DNA from: Chitinophagaceae bacterium PMP191F
Lineage (GTDB): Bacteria; Bacteroidota; Bacteroidia; Chitinophagales; Chitinophagaceae
Direction: 5' to 3'
Assembly (NCBI GenBank): GCA_001302245.1
Contig: LGYU01000009.1
Coordinates: 372,001-436,000 of the forward strand
Length of the DNA stretch: 64,000 bases
How positions within the stretch are numbered: the first letter of the stretch is position 1; every line of letters starts with the position of its first letter. Under the pieces are notes generated by a model, which was not told where the DNA came from, did no database searches, and saw only the letters and a list, made by a program, of their open reading frames with translations. Position numbers and translations under genes: made by a program. This document shows, one piece after another, positions 27,286 to 35,680 of this stretch.

Positions 27286-28620
27286 GTGAAAAAGTTCGTT
27301 CAAACGCTTAAAAATATCTGGAGTATCGAAGAACTGAGGAGCAAGATACTGGTTACCATTACCCTGGTGGCAGTTTATCGTCTTGGTACACACATTGTGT
27401 TGCCAGGTATTGATCCCTCTAAAATCAATACCTCCGGATCCAGCGGTGGTATTCTTGGTCTGATTGATGCTTTTGCCGGTGGTGCCTTTTCCCAGGCTTC
27501 TATCCTGGCACTGGGTATCATGCCTTACATTTCTGCTTCTATCTTTATTCAGTTAATGACTATTCTGTATCCTCCCTTTCAGAAACTGCAGAAAGAAGGT
27601 GACAGTGGCAGAAAGAAGATCAACCAGTATACCCGTTACCTGACCGTTGCGGTAGCGTGTCTGCAGGCAAGCGCTTATGTTGCTTACCTGAACCAAACTA
27701 ACCACGAGGCGATGTTGCCTGCCTATGCATCTTATTTCTGGTTATCTACTACTTTAATATTGACTGCCGGTACCCTGTTTGTAATGTGGCTGGGTGAAAA
27801 GATCACCGATAAAGGCCTCGGTAACGGTAGCTCTGTTATCATCATGGTTGGTATCCTTGCCCGTTTGCCACAGGCTATCTGGCAGGAATGGTCTTCCAAA
27901 TCGAACAGAGGTGGTGGCGGATTGCTGGTTTTTGTAATCGAAATCGCTATCCTCGTTGCTATCATCATGGGATTGATCGTATTGATCCAGGGTGTTCGCA
28001 AAGTGCCTGTTCAATATGCCAAACAAATTGTAGGTAACAGGCAGTTTGGCGGTGCCCGTCAGTTTCTGCCCCTGAAAGTGAACAGTGCCGGTGTAATGCC
28101 TATTATCTTTGCACAGGCTATAATGTTCCTGCCTACTTTGTTGTCAAATTTCGATTCTACCAAAGGTTTAGCCCGCGTATTTGGTGATCACAGTAACTAC
28201 TGGTATATGGTTATCTATGCTGTGATGGTAATTGGTTTTACCTTTCTTTACACTGCATTGATCTTCAATCCCAAACAAATTGCAGACGACCTGAAACGCA
28301 ACAATGGCTTTATCCCCGGCGTAAAACCCGGCCAACCTACTGCCGATTATATCGGTGCAGTAATGGATAAGATCACTTTACCAGGCGCGGTATTACTGGC
28401 CCTGGTTGGTATACTGCCCGGTTTTGCACAACGCCTGAATGTACAGCAGATCTTCTCTTCTTTCTTTGGAGGAACTTCTCTGCTGATCATGGTAGGTGTT
28501 ATCCTTGATACCCTGCAACAGATCGAAACCCAGTTATTGATGCGTCAATACGATGGTTTGATGAAAAGCGGCAGGATCCAGGGACGCCAGACCAGCAGCG
28601 CTACCCCTGCGTCTATGTAA
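27286..28620 (+). CDS. secY: Preprotein translocase subunit SecY
   Basis: 444 residues starting at GTG, with ten predicted membrane helices. It is the channel of the Sec translocase. GIMPYISASIFIQLM, the periplasmic/cytosolic loops with QRLNVQQIFSSFFGGTSLLIMVG near the end, and FNPKQIADDLKRNNGFIPG (the C4-C5 region that binds SecA and ribosomes) are visible. Terminators lie on both sides, so its level may be set apart from the ribosomal proteins. Confidence 0.97.
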   Translation: MKKFVQTLKNIWSIEELRSKILVTITLVAVYRLGTHIVLPGIDPSKINTSGSSGGILGLIDAFAGGAFSQASILALGIMPYISASIFIQLMTILYPPFQKLQKEGDSGRKKINQYTRYLTVAVACLQASAYVAYLNQTNHEAMLPAYASYFWLSTTLILTAGTLFVMWLGEKITDKGLGNGSSVIIMVGILARLPQAIWQEWSSKSNRGGGGLLVFVIEIAILVAIIMGLIVLIQGVRKVPVQYAKQIVGNRQFGGARQFLPLKVNSAGVMPIIFAQAIMFLPTLLSNFDSTKGLARVFGDHSNYWYMVIYAVMVIGFTFLYTALIFNPKQIADDLKRNNGFIPGVKPGQPTADYIGAVMDKITLPGAVLLALVGILPGFAQRLNVQQIFSSFFGGTSLLIMVGVILDTLQQIETQLLMRQYDGLMKSGRIQGRQTSSATPASM

Positions 28621-28644
28621 TGAATAAGAAATCTCACAATACTG

Positions 28645-28688
28645 AAACCTGACAACTGCATCAAAGCATGGTTGTCAGGTTTTGTTTT
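28645..28688 (+). terminator. Rho-independent terminator between secY and map
   Basis: A perfect 12-bp stem (28645-28656 with 28671-28682) followed by TGTTTT. Confidence 0.88.
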
Positions 28689-28714
28689 AGTAAAAGAATG
28701 AAGGAGCAATTATA

Positions 28715-29518
28715 ATGGTATATTATAAAACGGAAGCTGAAATTGAAATAATGCGTCAAAGCGCATTACTGGTAAGTAAAACATTGACCGAAGTAGCGAA
28801 GATCATTAAACCCGGCATCACCACCCTGTCTCTTGACAAAATGATCGGTGAGTTCATCCGCGATAATGGCGCGGTTCCTTCCTTTCTCAATTATCACGGT
28901 TATCCTTTTAATTCCTGTATTTCTGTAAATGATGTGGTGGTACACGGATTTCCCAATGAGAAAGAATTGAAAGAAGGTGATATCGTTTCTGTGGATGTAG
29001 GTGTATACAAAAACAGTTTTCATGGCGATCATGCCTATACATTTATACTGGGTGATCCCGGAGAAGCAATTGTTCAACTGGTACGTGTTACCAAAGAATC
29101 ACTGTACAAAGGCATTGAAAAAGCAGTAGCCGGCAATCGTGTGGGCGATATCAGTAATGCCATCCAGGAGCATACAGAAAAGAAATACAAATATGGCGTA
29201 GTGCGTGAACTGGTAGGTCATGGATTGGGCAGAAGTATGCACGAAGATCCGCAGGTGCCCAATTATGGCAAACGTGGCTCCGGACCGGTTATGAAAGAAG
29301 GATTGGTATTGGCTATTGAGCCTATGATCAACATGGGTACAAAAGACGTATTCACTGAAGATGATGGCTGGACAGTGCGTACCGAAGATGGAAAGCCTTC
29401 TGTTCATTTTGAACATGATGTATGTATCCGCAAAGGAAAAGCTGATATTCTGTCTGATTACAAACCGATTGAGGAAGCGGAAAAAGCAAATCCTAATTTA
29501 AAGTCTGATTATTATTAA
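28715..29518 (+). CDS. map: Methionine aminopeptidase, type I
   Basis: 267 residues. It removes the initiator methionine from new proteins after deformylation. The metal ligands are visible: D in VSVDVGVYKNSFHGD and HGDHAYTF, H in ELVGHGLGRSMHEDP, E in LAIEPMINMG, and E in VHFEHDV. It has one of the few clear Shine-Dalgarno sequences in the window (AAGGAG, 8 bases before ATG). In relatives infA and the alpha operon follow; here a terminator and an unrelated gene do. Confidence 0.96.
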   Translation: MVYYKTEAEIEIMRQSALLVSKTLTEVAKIIKPGITTLSLDKMIGEFIRDNGAVPSFLNYHGYPFNSCISVNDVVVHGFPNEKELKEGDIVSVDVGVYKNSFHGDHAYTFILGDPGEAIVQLVRVTKESLYKGIEKAVAGNRVGDISNAIQEHTEKKYKYGVVRELVGHGLGRSMHEDPQVPNYGKRGSGPVMKEGLVLAIEPMINMGTKDVFTEDDGWTVRTEDGKPSVHFEHDVCIRKGKADILSDYKPIEEAEKANPNLKSDYY

Positions 29519-29590
29519 GATAAAGCCTTAGAGCAGGAAGGCACAAAGCAACACTAAGTTATTTGTACTGTTTTTAATAACTAAACACAT

Positions 29591-29619
29591 TAAACCCTCT
29601 TCCGGAGGGTTTATTTTTT
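29591..29619 (+). terminator. Rho-independent terminator after map
   Basis: A perfect 9-bp stem (29591-29599 with 29605-29613), TTCCG loop, then six T. It ends the superoperon. Confidence 0.92.
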
Positions 29620-29642
29620 CTGATATAAAGCCCGGATATTGA

Positions 29643-30896
29643 ATGACACAAAAAAGTAAAAGACTGGTTGTAATTGGCGGAGGCGCCGCAGGGTTTTTCT
29701 GTGCAGTGAATGCTGCGCGGTTGCAACCCGGTCTGGAAGTGATCATCCTGGAGAAAACAAGCAAGGTATTATCAAAGGTAAAGGTATCCGGTGGCGGACG
29801 TTGTAACGTAACACATGCCTGTTTCAGTATCAGCGAAATGATCCGCAGGTATCCACGTGGACAGCATTTTCTGAAAAAAACATTCCACCATTTCTTTACC
29901 ACTGATACCATTGACTGGTTTAAGGAAAGAGGTGTAGCGTTAAAGAAAGAAGCTGACGGACGTATGTTCCCCGTAACAGATTCATCTCAGACCGTAATAG
30001 ACTGTTTGTTGCGCGAAGTGAACAGGTATGGGGTAGAGATAAGGATGATGAGTGAGGTTAAAAGTATGAAGTATGAGGAGGCGGCAGGAGCGTTCAGGCT
30101 GGTATTGTCAGGAGACAGAGAACTGAGCGCTGATTTTGTTTGTGTAGCCTGTGGCGGTTATCCTAAAACTGCCATGTTTGACTGGTTGTTACAATTGGGA
30201 CATACTATTGAAGAACCCGTTCCTTCCCTGTTTACTTTTAATATGCCGGGCAATGCAGTTACACAACTGATGGGGGTTGCTGTGCCAGATGCGCAGGTGA
30301 AAATTGCAGGTAGTAAGCTGGTGGAGCAGGGGCCAGTGTTGATAACCCATTGGGGAATGAGCGGACCTGCTATATTGCGGCTTTCTGCATGGGGAGCCAG
30401 GGAGCTGGCAACCCAGCATTACAGGTTTACCGCTATTGTAAACTGGTTGCCTGGTTATAACGAACAGCGTTTAAGGGATAAACTACAGCAACTGCGTTTT
30501 GAAACTGCCGCGCAAAAAACAGGAAATAAAAGTCCTTTCGGTTTACCGCAACGGTTATGGTTACATCTTTTAGAGCAATCGGGTATAAATCCTGATACAC
30601 GCTGGGCCGATCTGCCGGCGAAAGAACAGAATAAGCTGGTAAAAAACTGTTGCGCGCAGGAATTTGCCGTGAACGGAAAAACAACTTTTAAAGAAGAGTT
30701 TGTAACTGCAGGAGGAGTAAAACTTTCTGAAATTGATGCCAACACTATGCAAAGCAAACTGCATCCCGGTTTATTTTTTGCCGGTGAAATTGCAGATGTG
30801 GACGGTGTAACCGGTGGGTTTAATTTTCAACACGCCTGGACCAGCGGTTTTATTGCAGCAAAAGCAATTCAGGCAACGATGCAAGATGCGGGTTGA
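29643..30896 (+). CDS. HI0933/YhiN family NAD(P)/FAD-dependent oxidoreductase
   Basis: 417 residues. A Rossmann FAD-binding N-terminus (VVIGGGAAGFFCAVNAA, residues 9-25) is followed by the family motif SKVKVSGGGRCNVTH, and the C-terminus has GVKLSEIDANTMQSK and FFAGEIADVDGVTGGFNFQHAWTSG, typical of the HI0933 flavoprotein group. The physiological reaction is not established; some members are linked to tRNA or thiol redox. Cytoplasmic, monocistronic. Confidence 0.92.
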   Translation: MTQKSKRLVVIGGGAAGFFCAVNAARLQPGLEVIILEKTSKVLSKVKVSGGGRCNVTHACFSISEMIRRYPRGQHFLKKTFHHFFTTDTIDWFKERGVALKKEADGRMFPVTDSSQTVIDCLLREVNRYGVEIRMMSEVKSMKYEEAAGAFRLVLSGDRELSADFVCVACGGYPKTAMFDWLLQLGHTIEEPVPSLFTFNMPGNAVTQLMGVAVPDAQVKIAGSKLVEQGPVLITHWGMSGPAILRLSAWGARELATQHYRFTAIVNWLPGYNEQRLRDKLQQLRFETAAQKTGNKSPFGLPQRLWLHLLEQSGINPDTRWADLPAKEQNKLVKNCCAQEFAVNGKTTFKEEFVTAGGVKLSEIDANTMQSKLHPGLFFAGEIADVDGVTGGFNFQHAWTSGFIAAKAIQATMQDAG

Positions 30897-30952
30897 TTGA
30901 ATTGTTACCGTAATTGTACCTCTGATACAGACGCGCTGACTGTATTACCGGA

Positions 30953-31390
30953 TTACAAAGATTGTTTGTGGTAAAGGATCTGTCCACGGTAATTGGCCAC
31001 CTGCAGCAACAGGTGCATCAGGAACATTTCAGTACTCATGGGTTCGCCAAACACCTGGATAGGATATTCTTTTTCCATCTCTTTTTTAGAGAGTTGCTCC
31101 AGTGTATCTTTTACAGTGCTTTTAGCAGCAGCCAGTTCATCCAGTAATTTCTGACGGCTGATATTTTTCAGGGTAAATTCTGCATTGGCGTTCCTGGTGA
31201 AACCGGACTCGTTTAAAACAGAACCCAGATAGTATTGCAGCTCGCCTACAATACGCAAAACGAAATTGCCGCCGGCAGGAATGCCTTCTTTACTTGTCCA
31301 GAGACTTTTCTCGTCTGTATACGCGTTGATATCGGCTGTAACCTGGTCTAATTCTCTTTCGAAGAGACGAATTAAAATGGGAGTGATCAT
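30953..31390 (-). CDS. DinB-like four-helix protein
   Basis: 145 residues, all helical, with the DUF1572/DinB layout (NFVLRIVGELQYYLGSVL, ESGFTRNANAEF, HLLLQVANYRGQILYHKQ). DinB proteins of this type normally bind a metal through three histidines. Here the first (HL in the second helix) is Arg and the middle position of the last motif is Asn, so metal binding is doubtful. It lies opposite rpsA with a 180-bp divergent region. No function can be assigned; some DinB proteins are thiol transferases. Confidence 0.75.
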   Translation of the reverse strand: MITPILIRLFERELDQVTADINAYTDEKSLWTSKEGIPAGGNFVLRIVGELQYYLGSVLNESGFTRNANAEFTLKNISRQKLLDELAAAKSTVKDTLEQLSKKEMEKEYPIQVFGEPMSTEMFLMHLLLQVANYRGQILYHKQSL

Positions 31391-31549
31391 AAAATTAGTC
31401 AGTTAGCAAAGGGCGCAAAGTAAAAGAAAACATTCAATAGATACAACCCTTTTATTACAACATAACAAAACGTTATTGCCATGGATGTTTTGCCATTGCC
31501 GGTTTTTAATAATAAGTTATTGATAATCAGCATGCAAAAAACGACTGTT

Positions 31550-31583
31550 TTTGTCAGGTTTCTGGTAATTTGACGTATCTTTG
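31550..31583 (+). promoter_or_regulatory. Promoter of rpsA
   Basis: TTTG at 31550-31553, a 22-base spacer, and TATCTTTG at 31576-31583, followed by CATCCCC as at the rpsJ promoter. The leader to the rpsA ATG is about 35 nt. Confidence 0.8.
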
Positions 31584-31623
31584 CATCCCCCGAAATCAAA
31601 ACCCTTCGGGGAGTTTATTTATC

Positions 31624-33534
31624 ATGTTAATGAATTTCATTGTTAAACAACTAAACGCTGATGCTCAGGAGTCTGGCGCTGTTGCCGAGACTACAGCGAC
31701 AACAAATGCACCTGTAGCAGCTCCGGAAGTTGAAACCGCACACGACGATTTCGACTGGAGTATTGACAAACGTAATGTTGCTACTTACAGCAAAGAACAG
31801 AAAGAAAAGTACGATGCTGTTTACGAAGGCACATTCAAAGCTGTTACCGACGGCGAACTGGTAAAAGGCCTGGTAGTAGCGCTGACTAAAACAGATGTTG
31901 TTATCAACATTGGTTTTAAAAGCGACGGTCTTGTTTCTTTGAACGAGTTCCGTGATATGCCTACCCTGAAAACAGGTGATGAGGTAGAAGTAATGGTAGT
32001 GGAAAAAGAGGACAGGGAAGGTCACCTGAACCTCAGCCGCAAACAGGCACGTATTACCCGTGCATGGGAAAGAATTGTGGAAGTACACAAAACTGGAGAA
32101 GTTATTACTGGTACTGTTACCTCTAAAACAAAAGGTGGCCTGATCGTAGACGTATTCGGTATGGAAACATTCTTACCGGGTTCTCAGATCGACGTGAAAC
32201 CTGTAACTGATTACGACCAGTTTGTAGGAAAAACTATGGAATTCAAAGTGGTGAAGATCAACGAAACCATCAAGAATGCTGTAGTATCTCACAAAGCCCT
32301 GATTGAAAGTGATATTGAAGCACAACGCGCTGAGATCATGAGTAAACTGGAAAGAGGTCAGGTACTGGAAGGAACTATCAAGAATATTACCGACTTCGGT
32401 GCCTTTATGGACCTGGGCGGTCTGGACGGTCTGCTGTATATTACAGATATCAGCTGGGGACGTATCAGCCATCCGAGCGAGGTGCTGAAACTGGATCAGA
32501 AACTGAAAGTGGTTGTATTAGACTTCGATGATGAGAAAAAACGCATCAGCCTGGGTCTGAAACAACTGACTCCACATCCGTGGGATATTCTGCCAGAAAA
32601 TATTCACGAAGGTTCTGTAGTGAAAGGCAAAGTGGTGAATATTGAAGATTACGGTGCATTCCTGGAAATCATGCCTGGTGTAGAAGGTCTGGTACACGTT
32701 AGCGAAATTACATGGGCTAATACCCCAATCAACGCCAAAGAGTTCTTCAAACTGGGTGATGAGTATGAAGCTAAGATCGTGACCCTCGACAAAGACAATC
32801 GCAAAATGAGTTTGTCTATCAAACAAATGAGCGAAGATCCCTGGAGCACTATCGAAAACAAATTCCCTGAAGGCAGCCGTCATACCGGCCTGGTAAAAAA
32901 CATCACTCCTTACGGCGTGTTTGTTGAACTGGCTCCTGGTATCGGTGGTATGATCCATATCAGCGACCTGAGCTGGCTGAAACGTTTCAACCATCCTTCT
33001 GAGTACACCAAAGTTGGTTCTAACATCGACGTAGTGATCCTGGGAATTGACAAAGAGAACCGTAAACTGCAACTTGGTCATAAACAACTGGAAGAAGATC
33101 CCTGGAACGCACTGCAGGATACATTTGCTGTAGGCTCAGTGCATGAAGGAACTGTTATCCGTCGTGATGACAAAGGTGGTATCGTTCAGTTACCTTACGG
33201 CCTGGAAGGCTTTGCGCCTAACCGTCACCTGGTAAAAGAAGACGGTAAAGCCATTGGTGCTGATGAAACTGCACAGTTCATGGTAATCGAATTTGACCGC
33301 AACGAAAAACGCATCGTAGTATCTCATACCCGTCTGTGGGAACAGGCAAAGGTAGAAGAGAAAGAAGCTGTTCGTAAAGAAGCCCGTGTAGAAGCTGATA
33401 AAACGAAGAAAGCGGTTAAAAACATCCAGAACAAAGTTGAAAAAGCAACCCTGGGTGATCTAGGTGCATTAGCTGAAATTAAAGAAAAGCTGAAGCAGGA
33501 AGAGAAACAAGGTGGCGAAGGTCAGGAAGGTTAA
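31624..33534 (+). CDS. rpsA: 30S ribosomal protein S1
   Basis: 636 residues from the ATG at 31624 (a second ATG two codons later is equally possible); upstream in-frame codons overlap the promoter. It binds mRNA and helps initiation, important in a lineage without Shine-Dalgarno sites. Six S1 OB domains are recognisable (for example GTIKNITDFGAFMDLGGLDG, GKVVNIEDYGAFLEIMPGV, GLVKNITPYGVFVELAPGI), preceded by an acidic extension of about 75 residues and followed by a highly charged Lys/Glu tail of about 60. The terminator at 33563 follows. Confidence 0.96.
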   Translation: MLMNFIVKQLNADAQESGAVAETTATTNAPVAAPEVETAHDDFDWSIDKRNVATYSKEQKEKYDAVYEGTFKAVTDGELVKGLVVALTKTDVVINIGFKSDGLVSLNEFRDMPTLKTGDEVEVMVVEKEDREGHLNLSRKQARITRAWERIVEVHKTGEVITGTVTSKTKGGLIVDVFGMETFLPGSQIDVKPVTDYDQFVGKTMEFKVVKINETIKNAVVSHKALIESDIEAQRAEIMSKLERGQVLEGTIKNITDFGAFMDLGGLDGLLYITDISWGRISHPSEVLKLDQKLKVVVLDFDDEKKRISLGLKQLTPHPWDILPENIHEGSVVKGKVVNIEDYGAFLEIMPGVEGLVHVSEITWANTPINAKEFFKLGDEYEAKIVTLDKDNRKMSLSIKQMSEDPWSTIENKFPEGSRHTGLVKNITPYGVFVELAPGIGGMIHISDLSWLKRFNHPSEYTKVGSNIDVVILGIDKENRKLQLGHKQLEEDPWNALQDTFAVGSVHEGTVIRRDDKGGIVQLPYGLEGFAPNRHLVKEDGKAIGADETAQFMVIEFDRNEKRIVVSHTRLWEQAKVEEKEAVRKEARVEADKTKKAVKNIQNKVEKATLGDLGALAEIKEKLKQEEKQGGEGQEG

Positions 33535-33562
33535 TCCCTTTCTACTTCTCACTCACTGATAC

Positions 33563-33594
33563 AAGCGTCTCTGCGTAAGCAGAGGCGCTTTTTT
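33563..33594 (+). terminator. Rho-independent terminator after rpsA
   Basis: A 12-bp stem (33563-33574 with 33579-33590, one wobble), GTAA tetraloop, T run. Confidence 0.92.
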
Positions 33595-33605
33595 ATTTGC
33601 TATGC

Positions 33606-33676
33606 TAAACGCGGAACGTAAAACGCTTAACGCAAAACGTGTACAATGTATTGGGCGTTCGGCATTAGGCGTTGAG
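33606..33676. repeat. Inverted repeat, AACGC family (rpsA / HAD 3' ends)
   Basis: Left words AAACGCGGAACG and AAACGCTTAACGC (33606-33640), right words GGGCGTTCGGCATTAGGCG and TTGAGC (33652-33676) in the complementary sense. The right arm overlaps the last codons and stop of the HAD phosphatase gene, so its final LNA residues are encoded by the repeat. The same words occur between rplN and rplX. Confidence 0.7.
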
Positions 33677-34330
33677 CTTATTAAGCTTTTCCTCATCAAA
33701 CAGCTCCAGTCTTTTCATTTTCAGATCTGCTGCATCCCATCTTGTTTCGTCGTGTTGTTCGGGAGCGGGTACTACTACACAACGCATGCGTGCTGCTTTT
33801 GCTGCGATCATGCCATTGAAGGAATCTTCAAAACAGATACAGGCGGTAGGAGCTACCTGCAGTTGTGTTGCACAGTCAAGGAATACCTGCGGATGTGGTT
33901 TGCCGTAAGGTAAAAACTCTGCAGAGCTGATAGCTGATAAGAATGGTCTGATATGCAGTTTATCTACTACCGTATTGATCAGTACCAGGGGAGAAGAAGA
34001 AGCCAGGCCTATTTTGAAACCTTTTGTTTTAAAAAACTCCATGATGTAATGCACACCGGGTAATGCAGTGCCTTTTGCACTGATCTTTTCCAACGCCAGT
34101 GCCAGTATTTTGTCTACAGCTTCCGCTGCGTGTTGTTTGTCGATGTTAAAATGGGTGAACCAGTGGTCAATCCATTCCGGTGTACGCAACCCTGTAGTAC
34201 TGTGGTATTGCTGAGTGGTAAGTGATACACCGTAATGCTGCATGGTTTCAGTGCCTGCTTCCTGCCAGAGGGGTTCGGAATCTATCAAAAGGCCATCCAT
34301 ATCGAAAATAGCGGAAGAGAATTTATTCAT
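33665..34330 (-). CDS. HAD-superfamily phosphatase, HxpB/YniC-like
   Basis: 221 residues. Motif I FDMDGLLIDSEPLW supplies the nucleophile and acid/base Asp; motif II is LASSSP, motif III GKPHPQVF, motif IV CICFEDSFNGMIAAKAA. This arrangement matches hexitol/2-deoxyglucose-6-phosphate phosphatases and beta-phosphoglucomutases; the lack of the mutase cap signature favours phosphatase. Cytoplasmic. Convergent with rpsA. Confidence 0.9.
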   Translation of the reverse strand: MNKFSSAIFDMDGLLIDSEPLWQEAGTETMQHYGVSLTTQQYHSTTGLRTPEWIDHWFTHFNIDKQHAAEAVDKILALALEKISAKGTALPGVHYIMEFFKTKGFKIGLASSSPLVLINTVVDKLHIRPFLSAISSAEFLPYGKPHPQVFLDCATQLQVAPTACICFEDSFNGMIAAKAARMRCVVVPAPEQHDETRWDAADLKMKRLELFDEEKLNKLNA

Positions 34331-34560
34331 CCCCTAAAGGTAGTTGTGAATCGGCAGACGGCAATCGTGAAACGTGAATATAAGCTGAGGGCTTTGAGCT
34401 ACAAATTGCCAGCAAATTCAGTAATCTGCCCTTAATTCTAACTTCATACTTCTATTTTACGCCTTGTCCCCCTGATCCTTGCGTCTTTCTTCCCGACTTA
34501 CATTTACCTCAAGCGCACTTAAAAGCTACAGCTTATAACTTACAACCCAAATTTACACAC

Positions 34561-34568
34561 TACCTTCG
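34561..34568 (+). promoter_or_regulatory. Possible -7 element of ruvX
   Basis: TACCTTCG, one mismatch from the consensus, ends only 4 bases before the ruvX ATG. If used, the transcript would have almost no leader. Confidence 0.4.
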
Positions 34569-34572
34569 CCAT

Positions 34573-34989
34573 ATGCCTCGTATCATTGCTATTGACTATG
34601 GATTGAAAAGGACCGGTATTGCCGTAACTGACCCGTTGAAGATCATTGCACAAGGGTTAACCACTATTGAATCGCCCAAACTGATAATCTTTCTGAAAGA
34701 TTATATGCAGAAAGAGCCTGTGGAGTTGATCATTATTGGCGAACCAAAGAACTGGGATGATACTGATACACATGCTACACCGCTGGTACGAAAGATCATA
34801 CAACGGCTGACCAAAGAATTCCCTGCTATTCCACTGAAAACCGTAGATGAACGCTATACTTCCAAAATGGCCTCCCGGGCTATGATTGATATGGGCCTCA
34901 GCAAAAAACAACGCCAGAATAAAGCACTGGTAGATGAAATTGCTGCGACCATTATGTTGCAGGAATACCTTCAGCAAACAGGTGGATAG
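34573..34989 (+). CDS. ruvX: Putative pre-16S rRNA nuclease / Holliday junction resolvase-like
   Basis: 138 residues of the YqgF family, RNase H fold. IAIDYGLKRTGIAVTDP carries the first catalytic Asp; VDERYTSKMA and LVDEIAATIMLQEYL carry the others. In E. coli the homologue helps mature the 5' end of 16S rRNA. Length usual. def follows 76 bp later under its own promoter. Confidence 0.93.
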   Translation: MPRIIAIDYGLKRTGIAVTDPLKIIAQGLTTIESPKLIIFLKDYMQKEPVELIIIGEPKNWDDTDTHATPLVRKIIQRLTKEFPAIPLKTVDERYTSKMASRAMIDMGLSKKQRQNKALVDEIAATIMLQEYLQQTGG

Positions 34990-35005
34990 CTGTTGCAGAC
35001 AGTTG

Positions 35006-35036
35006 TTGTCAGATTGTTGATTTGGAAGTAAATTTG
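35006..35036 (+). promoter_or_regulatory. Promoter of def
   Basis: TTG at 35006-35008, a 20-base spacer and an exact TAnnTTTG match, TAAATTTG, at 35029-35036, 29 bp before the def ATG. Confidence 0.7.
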
Positions 35037-35065
35037 CAGTTTGAGTAAATTCTAATTCAGTAAGC

Positions 35066-35644
35066 ATGATTTTACCGATAGTTGCGTATGGAGCACCCAT
35101 TCTGCGGTCTGTAAGCAAGGATATTACCCCCGATCATCCCGGGCTGGAGAAGTTCATTGCTGATATGTGGGAAACCATGTATGCCAGCAACGGCGTTGGC
35201 CTGGCTGCTCCGCAGGTGAATAAAGATATCCGTGTATTTGTGGTAGACAGCGCCCAGATATTTGAGAACCTGGATGATGATGAAGTGGGTAAATACCCTG
35301 ATGAGCCTGGTGTAAAACAGGTGTTTATCAATGCACATATTGTAGAACTAAATGGTGAGGAATGGGCTTATAACGAAGGTTGTTTAAGTATTCCGAAGAT
35401 CCGTGAAGACGTATACCGTAACGAAACGGTAACCCTGGAATATGTAGATGAGCATTTTCAGCCACACACTACTACTTTCCGTGGCATTACTGCCCGTGTG
35501 ATCCTGCATGAATACGATCATATTGAAGGCAAACTATTTATTGATTACCTGAAGCCCCTGAAGAAAAAGATGCTGAAAGGTAAACTGGAAGATATTTCTA
35601 AAGGAAAGGTACGTGTGGATTATAAAATGGTTTTTCCCAAATAA
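35066..35644 (+). CDS. def: Peptide deformylase
   Basis: 192 residues. It removes the formyl group from the initiator methionine. All three family motifs are intact: GVGLAAPQV, EGCLSIP (metal Cys) and HEYDHIEG (two metal His and the catalytic Glu position). Probably co-transcribed with the secreted hypothetical gene 36 bp downstream. Confidence 0.96.
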   Translation: MILPIVAYGAPILRSVSKDITPDHPGLEKFIADMWETMYASNGVGLAAPQVNKDIRVFVVDSAQIFENLDDDEVGKYPDEPGVKQVFINAHIVELNGEEWAYNEGCLSIPKIREDVYRNETVTLEYVDEHFQPHTTTFRGITARVILHEYDHIEGKLFIDYLKPLKKKMLKGKLEDISKGKVRVDYKMVFPK

Positions 35645-35680
35645 TTATTTCGTTTCTGTAATGAATAAACTATAAAGGTT

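Noticed and set aside
3359-29518. Horizontal transfer of the genes inserted in the str operon
   Set aside because: Base composition and codon choice look like the rest of the window and no integrase, transposase or target-site duplication was found; rearrangement within the lineage is simpler.
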